Below are positions 51,920 through 60,424 of a DNA stretch of 64,000 nucleotides, piece by piece (position 1 is the first letter of the stretch; each line of letters starts with the position of its first letter). Origin of the DNA: a bacterium (lineage in GTDB: Bacteria; Planctomycetota; Planctomycetia; Pirellulales; Pirellulaceae); assembly GCA_030430075.1 (NCBI GenBank), contig JAUIGN010000048.1:1-64000 (forward strand), given 5' to 3'. The notes beneath the pieces were generated by a model. It searched no databases, had not been told where the DNA came from, and saw nothing but the letters and a program-made list of their open reading frames with translations. The translations under genes and the position numbers were made by a program.

Positions 51920-52482
51920 TACGGGCTTTCACTGAGTTTGAAACGGCGTGCGTTCTCAACGTAGTGCTGCACGGTCTTGAGGTTCCGCGCGCGGTCTTCC
52001 GCGGTGACCTGGCGACGCACTTTCGCCGGGATCCCCAGGACGACCGACCCCGGCGGTACCTCGCTGCCTTCGGTCACCACCGCACCAACCGCCACGACGC
52101 TTCCCGCGCCGATCCGGGCGCCGTTCATCACCACGGCTCGCATCCCAATCAGGCAATCATCTTCCACCGTCGCGCCATGTACGATCGCGGCGTGTCCCAG
52201 CGTGACGCGATCACCCAGGATACAGGGAAAGCCGGGGTCCGCATGCAGCACACAAAGATCCTGGATGTTGCACTGGCGTCCCACCTGGACCGGGGCCGTA
52301 TCACCCCGCAGCACCGCATGAAACCAAACACTCGACTCGGCACCCAAATGCACCTCGCCGCGCACGACCGCGCTCGGCGCGAGGTACACCGAAGGATCGA
52401 CCAGCGATTCACGAAAGCGGGTCGCATCGCCCGCGCGGTCGCCCGAACGGTCGTCCGTGTCATCATTCAAGTGGTCGGTCAT
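51919..52482 (-). CDS. Gamma-carbonic-anhydrase-like left-handed beta-helix protein
   Basis: A 187-residue protein of the hexapeptide-repeat family (LbetaH), closest to the gamma-carbonic-anhydrase or transferase-like group. Repeats of the type VYLAPSAVVRGEVHLG and CNIQDLCVLHADPG run through the middle, then VTLGHAAIVHGATVEDD and IGMRAVVMNGARIGAG. The candidate zinc histidines are VLHAD, GHAAIVHG. I start at ATG 52482. Its stop overlaps the OLD-like gene (TAATG), an unexpected coupling. Confidence 0.88.
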   Translation of the reverse strand: MTDHLNDDTDDRSGDRAGDATRFRESLVDPSVYLAPSAVVRGEVHLGAESSVWFHAVLRGDTAPVQVGRQCNIQDLCVLHADPGFPCILGDRVTLGHAAIVHGATVEDDCLIGMRAVVMNGARIGAGSVVAVGAVVTEGSEVPPGSVVLGIPAKVRRQVTAEDRARNLKTVQHYVENARRFKLSESP

Positions 52483-52955
52483 GGGGTCAGCCGAGGTTGA
52501 CGGAATGGGGGAGAAAGCACGCAGCCGGTTGTTGTCTGCCGGTCGGAAACGATAAGCTACCTGGCGCGGCAGGTTGCCAACCAGGGTGGAGGCAGTTCTG
52601 CCAGGCGAGCCGTTCCGCTTGGGAAGCCGGGCTCGCCGGGAACCGTCGCCCCGGCCGCTCGCCTGGTGCGCCCGCACCGCGCGTTGTCATCCAGCAAATC
52701 ACCAAGGAATCAACGGCCTCGAACCGAGCATCGCCTCAGAAATAACTTGGGTAAGTTCGGCGGAATTGACGTGCGGGAAGTTGTTCCTACCACACTCCGG
52801 CATGACGCCGTGCCAAATGACGCCGTGCCAAATGACGCCGCGCACCGCATGGACGAAGGAATCATGGAAGAACGACTGCCGCACCTTTCCTGGAGCCATC
52901 GTCGCCCGGACTTTGACCACCGCTACGATGCCATTGGCCCCCTCTCCAACTTATC
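52483..52955. other. Divergent intergenic region, 473 bp, with a 15-bp triple repeat
   Basis: It lies between the carbonic-anhydrase-like gene (minus) and the amidase gene (plus). The 15-bp triple repeat at 52802-52846 is the only feature seen. The open frames that overlap it do not resemble proteins. Confidence 0.5.
52802..52846. repeat. 15-bp tandem triple repeat
   Basis: ATGACGCCGTGCCAA occurs at 52802-52816 and 52817-52831, and a diverged third unit at 52832-52846 reads ATGACGCCGCGCACC. It lies between divergent genes. Confidence 0.9.
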
Positions 52956-54362
52956 ATGATATCCCGCCTACCGACGATCGCGAATGCCGTCCACCAGATT
53001 CGGCAGGGTGAATTGACGTCTACTGAATTGGTCACGTTCTGTTTGGCGCGGATTGACCAGCTTGATCCGCAGCTCGGCGCTTGGGAACTGGTCGACGCCG
53101 AGGGTGCGCTCGAGACCGCGGCGGAGCGCGATTCGCAGGCGGCCGAGGGCGACCTGGTCGGTGCCCTGCACGGAGTGCCGATCGGGATCAAGGACATCGT
53201 CGACCTGGCTGGCTGGCCGACCCGGGCCGGTTCGCGGATCCGGGAGAAGCATGTTGCCGACCAGGATGCGCCCCTGGTGCGTCTGCTCCGCCAGGCGGGG
53301 GCGATTCTGCTGGGAAAGACGGTCACCACGGAGTTCGCTTGCTTTGACCCACCGCGGACGCGAAACCCTTGGAATCTCAATCACACACCGGGCGGTTCCA
53401 GTAGCGGGAGTGCCGCTGCCGTGGCCGCCCAGATGTGTATGGCCGCAATCGGCACGCAGACCGGCGGCTCGATTATTCGGCCGGCCAGCTACTGCGGTGT
53501 GTGTGGCTTCAAGCCGACGTTCGGGATCGTGCCGCTTGCCGGCGTCGTACCTGTCAGCCCACATCTGGATCATGCCGGACCGATCGCCCGTTCTGTGGAC
53601 GACGCGGCATCGGTCTTCGAAGCGCTCCTGACGCCGTCGGCGCGGCAGGTGCTCGAGCGAAGTGACGACTCCGGTCTCCCCGCTTGCGCAGACGATGCGG
53701 TCGATCATCCGACAACGTCCGCTGACCGGGAGGCTCAGGAGGCTTCCCCGGCCGCCGCGACACCGATCCGGTTGGCGCCGCTGGAAGCGTTTTTCCAGGA
53801 GCATGCATCGGAGGCTGCCTGGCGAATTTTTCAAGACGCCGTCGGCAAGCTCGGGCAGGCCGTTGCCGTCGCTTCCCCCCTCCCCTTGCCGGCAGCGTTT
53901 GCCGAGGTGCACGCGCGTCATCGGTGCGTGATGGCGGTGGACGCGGCCGCCTATCATCGCGACGAGTTCGGGCAACGGCCCGCCGATTTCGGTCCGCATG
54001 TCGGATCACTGATCCGAGCCGGCTTGGGCGAGGCGGCCGTTGACTACGTGAGGGCGGTTGCCGCGCGAAGCGAATTCCGGGACGCGATGTGCGCGGCGAT
54101 GGGCGGCGAAACACTGCTTATCATGCCGGCCACCACGTCGCCTGCGCCGACACGGGAGACAACCGGCGATCCCCTCTTTAACGCACCCTGGAGCTATGCC
54201 GGCTTGCCTGCGGTCACGGTGCCGTGTGGCTGCGACGCGGAGGGCCTGCCCTGTGGTTTGCAGATTGTCGGCCCACCCAACGCCGACCGCCGCGTCTTGC
54301 AGGCCGCTCGGCAATGCGAAGCGGCCCTGGCGTTTCAGCCGCCGGAGATGTTCGCATTCTGA
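52956..54362 (+). CDS. Amidase-signature family hydrolase
   Basis: A 468-residue member of the amidase-signature family. It carries the catalytic Lys in GVPIGIKDIVDLAGW, the Ser-rich GGSSSGSAAAVA motif with the cis-Ser, and the nucleophile region AIGTQTGGSIIRPA. This family contains GatA, but GatA is encoded separately in the window (24702-26282), so this is a free-standing amidase or amide hydrolase of unknown substrate. The start is the ATG at 52956. Confidence 0.92.
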   Translation: MISRLPTIANAVHQIRQGELTSTELVTFCLARIDQLDPQLGAWELVDAEGALETAAERDSQAAEGDLVGALHGVPIGIKDIVDLAGWPTRAGSRIREKHVADQDAPLVRLLRQAGAILLGKTVTTEFACFDPPRTRNPWNLNHTPGGSSSGSAAAVAAQMCMAAIGTQTGGSIIRPASYCGVCGFKPTFGIVPLAGVVPVSPHLDHAGPIARSVDDAASVFEALLTPSARQVLERSDDSGLPACADDAVDHPTTSADREAQEASPAAATPIRLAPLEAFFQEHASEAAWRIFQDAVGKLGQAVAVASPLPLPAAFAEVHARHRCVMAVDAAAYHRDEFGQRPADFGPHVGSLIRAGLGEAAVDYVRAVAARSEFRDAMCAAMGGETLLIMPATTSPAPTRETTGDPLFNAPWSYAGLPAVTVPCGCDAEGLPCGLQIVGPPNADRRVLQAARQCEAALAFQPPEMFAF

Positions 54363-54435
54363 ATGCAACGTGGACACAGGCGGCAGGGCGCGGCAGCCGC
54401 TACGTTCGCCGTCCGTCCAATGGATCGGCGCCGGC

Positions 54436-55011
54436 TCAGACGGCGCTCGTCAGTTGATCGCGGAGCTTGCGAATCGCCTTGTACTTTTCGTCGCTGACGC
54501 GGGCCGCGGACATGTCGAGCTTGCCGGCGATCTCACTGGCTTGCCACCCGTCACGGGTCAGCTCGAGGATCTGGATTTGACGCCGGCTGAGGTGCTTGCG
54601 GGCTGCCGTCATCACTTCTTCCCAAGCGCCGTTCGCCTGTTCGGATTGGCCAGGAAGATACGATGCTTCCAGTTGGGCAGGTCGGGGTGCCCGCTGCCAG
54701 CGTTTGATTGTCCGCCAGACGGTCCGATTCAACTCCCGCCGCTCCGGAGACCCGTTATTCCGCATGGCCGTCTGCAACTGATTCTGGGAAACCCGTTCCA
54801 GCAGTTCTTGCAGTGCCTGCTGCGTGCAATCGGGCCAGTCCTGCTGGTCGATTCCAGCATTTCGCCAGCTGACGGTACAGTACCGTTCAATCTGGTGGAT
54901 CGTATTGACGTCGCTAGCGGACGCCAGCGTCGAGCCGCCCACGGCCGCGGCCACGGCGACCGCGCACGCAGCGAACTTCAGCGGGCGATCATTTCTCTGC
55001 GGTTTTGACAT
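54436..55011 (-). CDS. Sigma-70-like protein with an N-terminal hydrophobic segment
   Basis: A 191-residue protein. Residues about 10-33 (KFAACAVAVAAAVGGSTLAS) are hydrophobic and could be a membrane anchor or signal. Residues about 35-90 resemble ECF sigma region 2 (IHQIERYCTVSWRN, then DWPDCTQQALQELLERV). The C-terminal part (about 140-190) resembles region 4: LSRRQIQILELTRDGWQASEI with KLDMSAARVSDEKYKAIRKLR. I infer an ECF-type sigma-like protein that may be held at the membrane. No anti-sigma gene is nearby. Confidence 0.65.
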   Translation of the reverse strand: MSKPQRNDRPLKFAACAVAVAAAVGGSTLASASDVNTIHQIERYCTVSWRNAGIDQQDWPDCTQQALQELLERVSQNQLQTAMRNNGSPERRELNRTVWRTIKRWQRAPRPAQLEASYLPGQSEQANGAWEEVMTAARKHLSRRQIQILELTRDGWQASEIAGKLDMSAARVSDEKYKAIRKLRDQLTSAV

Positions 55012-55276
55012 GGGAACTCCGGTTGAACAGAAAATGGCGAGATTTCAAATTGCAGGTTCTTGCCGGTGACGCAGGTAGCCTCCCGCCAACCCTGCATGTC
55101 AGTCGGGATGTGGTTGACGGGTCCGAGGTCACCTGCACGGCACGCTCGACAATAACGGACAGGCAAGCCGGGGAATCTCTCTGCCAAAATGGCGCAATTT
55201 CCGGCCGGCAGGCCGCACCATTCTCTGAGTGACGCAAGACTCATGCCACGCCCTGCGTCCCGCGCGTTCGCCGCGG

Positions 55277-56620
55277 CTATTCCTCCGAGGCCACATGGGC
55301 ATTCCGCTGCAGCGATTTGCGAATTTCGTTCTTCAATCGGACCAAGACGGATTCCTTATCGGTCTCTTCGAGGATTCGATGGACGACGGCTTTGGGCCCT
55401 TCATTTCCCCACGATGCCCCATGTTCGAAGTAATACCGGGCGGCCTGGCCGACGATGTACGAACCGTATCCGGCCGCGGCGCCTTGGGGGACCGCCGTCA
55501 GCACGGTCCCGTAACCCAGCGTCAGGGCCTTGAAGGCGGACGATGCGACGTGCGTGCCCAGTTCCGCCAGCATGACCCATCCGGCGGCCCGCGCGATGGA
55601 GGTCACCAGGCCGCGGGCGTGGGACCAAGACATCTCGAGGCCATAGACTTTGGCCAACGTGGCGACCATGGTGGCATCGACGGCGACTCCACCCAGCGTG
55701 TCGACGGCCGGCAGCGGGTTGAGCGCCACCGCGGTCGATTTGACAACGGCATAGCTCCAGATGACTTGGGTCGCCCGTTTCTCGCGCAGTTGCACACGCA
55801 GGGTGGCGATCCGATCCGATTTATCGGCCGCGTACATGGCAGCGTTGAGTGCCAAAAGGGCCAGCCCTTCGCCTTCGAGGACCTCCAGCATTCGGACTTT
55901 GAGCCCTTCGATGTCGGGCTCCGGTTTGCGCCATTCGCTGCGCGTCTGGCCGTCGGCGGATTCGATAACATATTCGACTTCGCGCGGGTCGGCCGAGGTG
56001 GTCACCAGGTTTTCCGGATCGACGATCTCCTTAAGACGCTCGTCACGCAATACGCTGCAGAGGCGTGCGCGCTGGTCGGGCGAATAGAGGTCGATCTTGT
56101 TCAGGGCGACGATCAGTGGTTTGTTGGTCGCCGCCAGGGTGGTGAGCGCAGAGAATTCGGTCTCGTTGAGATCCGAATCGGTGACGAACAGGATCAGGTC
56201 GGCGCGCGAGGCGGACTCGCGCGCCATGGCGGCCCGTTCCTGGCCCCCGACTTCGTTGAGGCCGGGGGTGTCGATCAGGACCACTTCCGACTCGTCGAGC
56301 CCGGCGATCCGATAGCCGGCCCCCTCCCATTCCACATGCCAGATCTCCTTGGTCCAGCCCCCTTGGACATCGACGGCCGCCACTTCCCGCCCGACCAGCG
56401 CATTGATCATCGCCGACTTGCCGGTGCTGATCTCGCCGAAGACGACGATCTCGATCCTGCCGTGGGTCAGCTTCTCGGTCATGCTCCGCAACTGCCGCAA
56501 GTCCTCGCGGAGGATCTCCTTCTCCTCCGGCGAACAGCCGTGGAGCTTGTTGATCGTCTGGTCGAGCGAGACGAGGGCCCGCTGGTAGTTGGCGTCCTGG
56601 ATGTCGATCGGCTGCTTCAA
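55277..56620 (-). CDS. GTPase with DUF697-type C-terminal domain (first of pair)
   Basis: A 447-residue Era/TrmE-type GTPase. G1 is GEISTGKSA, G3 is DTPG in VVLIDTPGLNEV, and G4 is NKIDLYSP, so the GTP site looks active. After the GTPase (about 55-230) there is a helical region with hydrophobic stretches (about 300-420) of the DUF697 type that may bind membranes. The upstream neighbour on the same strand, 57 bp away, is a second GTPase of the same type, which suggests a two-component machine. Confidence 0.88.
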   Translation of the reverse strand: MKQPIDIQDANYQRALVSLDQTINKLHGCSPEEKEILREDLRQLRSMTEKLTHGRIEIVVFGEISTGKSAMINALVGREVAAVDVQGGWTKEIWHVEWEGAGYRIAGLDESEVVLIDTPGLNEVGGQERAAMARESASRADLILFVTDSDLNETEFSALTTLAATNKPLIVALNKIDLYSPDQRARLCSVLRDERLKEIVDPENLVTTSADPREVEYVIESADGQTRSEWRKPEPDIEGLKVRMLEVLEGEGLALLALNAAMYAADKSDRIATLRVQLREKRATQVIWSYAVVKSTAVALNPLPAVDTLGGVAVDATMVATLAKVYGLEMSWSHARGLVTSIARAAGWVMLAELGTHVASSAFKALTLGYGTVLTAVPQGAAAGYGSYIVGQAARYYFEHGASWGNEGPKAVVHRILEETDKESVLVRLKNEIRKSLQRNAHVASEE

Positions 56621-56677
56621 GGGATGGTCACGCGTAGGAGGTTGGGGTTGGGAGAAGGCGGCGTGGAATCAACGGAA

Positions 56678-58261
56678 TCAAGGCGTGCGACGATGGCGTT
56701 CCGCGCCGTGGTCGGACAGCTTTCGTCGTGCCTTGGCGACCAACCGGCGGAGCTCGTCGATCGTCGTCAACCGTTCCCACTCACGGCGCGCCAGGGCCGT
56801 CAGGCCACCTTCCGGCTGCTGCATTTCGTTCTTGTAGTATTGGATGAAGACGGCGCCAATCCAGCGCGTAATCAAGGCCTGGACGACGCCCTGGAGGAGC
56901 TGTCCGGCAACCGTGCCGACGCCGGGCACCGCTTTGAGGAGCGACCCCACGCCGGCGGCAACCAACGGCGTGGCGGCCGTTGCCCCCATGATCGAGATCA
57001 AGTTCTTTCCCAGTTCCCCCAGCAGTTTGAGGGCCGCATCGAGGTCGATATCCTGGCGGTAGACGCGTCCCAAGTCGACAACCATCTTGGTGGAAATGGC
57101 ACAGCCGGCGACGAGGTCGATAATCGGGAACGGCGTCAGTGCCGCCGCTCCACCCGCGCCCCACATGTAGCGATCGACGATCGCCGCCGCCTTCGCGTCG
57201 AGTGCGTCTTGGACGCGCTGCCGAGCCGCCGTCACCAGGCCTCGGGATTGTAAGAGCAGGTTGGCTACCAGCAGATCACGTCCGTCCCGCTTGACAATGC
57301 TCATCATCCGCTCCGCCAGCGGTGTGATGTCGAGCGGGACGTCGACCTCCTCCTCGCATTGATTGCCGTCCGGAAGGACACGGACGCGGGTCCGCTTGGT
57401 GGTCCGCGAGCGGACGGCGACCAGGTCGTCCGCTCGGACATAATCCTGCACCTGCCGGCCGATCTGACCCAGCAGGGCCTCCAGGTCCGGCTGGGCAAAC
57501 CAGTCCTGCTTGTTGAGGCACACCAGGACCCGCTTTTCCATTTCTCCCAGTTTTCTCAGCAGCTCGAATTCCCATTCCCGCAAGGGGCCGTCGAGCACCA
57601 GGAGGACCATGTCGGCGTCCTTGGCCGACTCGGCGGCGATGGCGCCGCGATCTGCACCGTCGACTTCGCCCAAGCCGGGGGTGTCGACCAGGACCACCTG
57701 GTCTGAACCGGGCCAAGGGACTTCATTGCGTCGCACCGTCGTCCCGCCGCGGGCGTCCGATTGAAAGATGTCGCGGCCCGCCAATGCGTTGAGGAGCGAC
57801 GACTTGCCGCTGGAGATGGCACCAAAAGCGACGATCTCCAGCTTCTGGCTCTCACGCTTCTCTTCGATCTTCCGCTTGATCGGTCCGAGCTGATCGCGGA
57901 GCTCGTCGGCCGTCGGCAGGCCCCGGTGAAGATCCTCCGCAGCGTTCAGATTTTCCGTCAGCTCGCGTTCCCGATCCGCCGCCGAAAGCTGGCTCGGCGA
58001 CCTGTCGCGCCGTACCCGCCGTTGCCGCTTGCTGGCCGAGCGCGCCCAGAGACGCCAGCCGACCGCGATCGTGCATCCCAGCAGCAGGATGCCTCCGGTG
58101 CCCACGACCGCCAAGTAGACGTAGACCAGCCAATCGGGGCCGATCTGCCTGACGGTCTCGATCTGCCCGGCGATCCACGACGGCACCATCACCAGAAACA
58201 CGCCCAGCGCAGCCAGGACCACCAACAGGAAAAATCCGGAAGTGGCGCGTTTCAAGTCCAT
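56678..58261 (-). CDS. GTPase with N-terminal membrane segments and DUF697-type domain (second of pair)
   Basis: A 527-residue GTPase starting at ATG 58261 (MDLKRATSGFFLLVVLA). Two hydrophobic segments (about 10-30 and 45-65) precede a charged helical region. The GTPase has GAISSGKSSLLNALAGRD (G1), VDTPGLGEVDGA (G3) and NKQDWF (G4). A DUF697-like region with several hydrophobic stretches follows (about 350-480). It resembles the first GTPase of the pair, with a membrane anchor added. The frame is open to 58354. dnaA is upstream on the same strand. Confidence 0.87.
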   Translation of the reverse strand: MDLKRATSGFFLLVVLAALGVFLVMVPSWIAGQIETVRQIGPDWLVYVYLAVVGTGGILLLGCTIAVGWRLWARSASKRQRRVRRDRSPSQLSAADRERELTENLNAAEDLHRGLPTADELRDQLGPIKRKIEEKRESQKLEIVAFGAISSGKSSLLNALAGRDIFQSDARGGTTVRRNEVPWPGSDQVVLVDTPGLGEVDGADRGAIAAESAKDADMVLLVLDGPLREWEFELLRKLGEMEKRVLVCLNKQDWFAQPDLEALLGQIGRQVQDYVRADDLVAVRSRTTKRTRVRVLPDGNQCEEEVDVPLDITPLAERMMSIVKRDGRDLLVANLLLQSRGLVTAARQRVQDALDAKAAAIVDRYMWGAGGAAALTPFPIIDLVAGCAISTKMVVDLGRVYRQDIDLDAALKLLGELGKNLISIMGATAATPLVAAGVGSLLKAVPGVGTVAGQLLQGVVQALITRWIGAVFIQYYKNEMQQPEGGLTALARREWERLTTIDELRRLVAKARRKLSDHGAERHRRTP

Positions 58262-58567
58262 TGCCAGGGTCACCGCATGACGAAGATCGAGCCGCCTACG
58301 CCAGTGATTCGCCGCACCGCGTGGTGGATTGGCGATTCTGAAAGGAATCGTCATTCACATCAACCGCGATCCGTGACTCTCCCGCAAGCGTCTCGGCGAG
58401 AATCGGGGCCGGTGGAACGAACCCGTCGCCAGCCTCTTATTGTACGTCAAACCGGCCTGGGACGCCTGTCGGGGCACGTCGGCTCACGGCACCTGCCGAT
58501 GGGATGAGAGATCCGCCGCCCACGCGTTGCCGAAGGGGCCGGTCGGGGCACTCCGGTGGGAATCGTG
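58262..58567. other. Intergenic region, 306 bp, between dnaA and the GTPase gene
   Basis: Same-strand gap downstream of dnaA. I see no gene, RNA, terminator hairpin with T-tract or repeat here. It may simply hold the promoter of the GTPase pair. Confidence 0.45.
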
Positions 58568-59998
58568 TCACCCGCTCCGCAACTCGGATTCGGCACGACG
58601 AATGGCGTCCGTTGCCCGGTAGCAGCCGGTGCCGACTTGCACGGTGGTCCCGTCTTGGACCCAACCGTTGACCTTCTTTTCCGCCGAGATCACCGTGCTG
58701 TGACTACGCCGGCCGAAGAAGTTGCTGATCTCGGACGACGCGGCCCGTGTGTACTTCCTCGCCAGCCACATCGCCAGCATCCGCGGATGGCTGACCGCCT
58801 TGGACTTCCGATCGTCTCGCAAGTGCTGCGGGGTCAGGCCGAAGGCCGAACAGACCGCCTTCTCGATGTCGGCCAACTGCACCACCTGGTCGCACGCTTG
58901 CAGTACGTCCCGCAAGGCCTCGCCGGCGAGCTCGACCGTGATCGGCTGTTGGAGCGCCTCGCTGGTCGCCCGCAGTCGGTTCAGCGCACCGGCGATCTGA
59001 CGGCCATCACCGGCAATCTCGGACGCCAGCATCTCCCGCACCTCCAGCGGGATCTCGCATCCGAGGCGGTTGGCCGTTTGGGTCGCGATCGCCAGACGCG
59101 TTGGATAGTCGGCCAGGTCCAGCCCGCAAACCAGCCCGCCGGATACCCGCGCACTAAAATCCGCACCCAGCTCGGTGAGCGCATTCGGGGCCCGGTCGCC
59201 CGCCAGAACAAGTTGACGTCCGGAACGGACGAGCGTGTCGATCGTGTTCTGCAGCTCGACGATGGTCGCCTTTTTGCCGGCGAAGAACTGAACATCATCG
59301 ATCAGCAACAGATCGACGTCGCGCGTCTTGCGACGGAAACTGGGAAGTCCGCCACCGTGCAGTGCATCCAGGAAATGGCTGGTAAACTGTTCGGAGCTTA
59401 AATAGAGCGCACGGCATGACCGGAACGCGTGTCGCATCGCCGACCAGATTCCTTCCAGCAAATGGGTCTTGCCGGAGCCTGTGGGGCCATGCAGGTAAAG
59501 CGGGGTGACCACGCCGGGCCGTTCGACCAACGACTGGGACGCGGTATATGCCAGGCGGTTGCCCGAGCCGACCACAAACGTCTCCAGGGAAGCAAAACGT
59601 CGCCCCCTTCGCGGACGTCCCATCCGCGGATTGCCAAACGACGCTGCGGGCGTACTGTTGGCTCTGTCGCCGTGCGATACCTGGGCAATTGACAGGCTTG
59701 CCGGAGAGGTGGCTTCGACCTGGGACGGCTGGGCGATCGGCGCCGGCTTGAGCCGTTCGTCGACGACAAAGCTGACCCGCGGCGCCTGGCCAAGTAGCTG
59801 TTGCCCGACCTCCCGAATGTCGCCGAGAAACTGCTTGCGCAATCGCTCTAGAATGAACGGATCGGAGACCCCGACCGTGATCTGGGCACCGTCAACCGTC
59901 AACTGGACGCCCGTTTGGAACCACAGATCAAATCGCTCGTGACCGATCTTTCGAGCCAACTCAGCCCGCAATTCAACAACGATCTTGATCCCGTCCAT
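58568..59998 (-). CDS. dnaA: Chromosomal replication initiator protein
   Basis: A 476-residue DnaA starting at ATG 59998 (MDGIKIVVELRAELARKI); a TTG at 60064 would add 22 residues. Domain I is at 1-75 (GHERFDLWFQ). The AAA+ domain has Walker A GPTGSGKT near 171-178, Walker B LLLIDDVQF near 230 and an arginine-containing ADFSARVSGGLVCG. The C-terminal DnaA-box-binding domain has SSEISNFFGRRSHSTVI near 425-442. DnaA melts the origin and starts replication. dnaN, recF and gyrB are not adjacent, and I see no cluster of DnaA boxes. Confidence 0.93.
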   Translation of the reverse strand: MDGIKIVVELRAELARKIGHERFDLWFQTGVQLTVDGAQITVGVSDPFILERLRKQFLGDIREVGQQLLGQAPRVSFVVDERLKPAPIAQPSQVEATSPASLSIAQVSHGDRANSTPAASFGNPRMGRPRRGRRFASLETFVVGSGNRLAYTASQSLVERPGVVTPLYLHGPTGSGKTHLLEGIWSAMRHAFRSCRALYLSSEQFTSHFLDALHGGGLPSFRRKTRDVDLLLIDDVQFFAGKKATIVELQNTIDTLVRSGRQLVLAGDRAPNALTELGADFSARVSGGLVCGLDLADYPTRLAIATQTANRLGCEIPLEVREMLASEIAGDGRQIAGALNRLRATSEALQQPITVELAGEALRDVLQACDQVVQLADIEKAVCSAFGLTPQHLRDDRKSKAVSHPRMLAMWLARKYTRAASSEISNFFGRRSHSTVISAEKKVNGWVQDGTTVQVGTGCYRATDAIRRAESELRSG

Positions 59999-60424
59999 GG
60001 TCAATGCGGTCACATCCTGCGCATGCGATAGCCGATTCACAAAGTCATCTGTGAAGCGCGACAAAGGGCCCGTTCGTGACCGTTTGCGGCGGTGCTACCA
60101 CGCGATTGATAACAGAAGAAAGTCGCGCTGCGAGAGCGTCGCGACGTGTTATTCAACTAACATGGGCGTTGATTGTACGCCCGCTAGCAGTGCTGTCAAA
60201 CCTGGGCCAACGGCTTTCCAAGAAAGTAGGTTACGGGTCAGAATCGACGGATGGAATCATGCCGAAATCGCAGGATTTCACGACCGCGCAGAACGCTGAC
60301 GCGTAAGGATTGGATGATGTTTGTGTGATCATTGGAACGGTGGAAAAGCTGTCAGATTGGCGTCGCCCCGTCCTCGCTGAGCGGTCCGGAACGGAGGTAA
60401 CCTGTTGCGTGGTAACGAGAAGCG
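59999..60424. other. Intergenic region, 426 bp, upstream of dnaA
   Basis: It separates dnaA from the GNAT gene, both on the minus strand. I looked for an origin and found no TTATCCACA-type boxes or AT-rich stretch that would support one; the nearest is TTATTCAAC at about 60149-60157, three mismatches from the box. No gene is seen. Confidence 0.45.

Noticed and set aside
55229..57253. Long plus-strand open frame of 674 codons opposite the GTPase pair
   Set aside because: Antisense to two GTPase genes with intact G1, G3 and G4 motifs; no domain in this frame.
59999..60424. Chromosome origin upstream of dnaA
   Set aside because: No cluster of DnaA boxes and no AT-rich unwinding region; a single TTATTCAAC is too weak.
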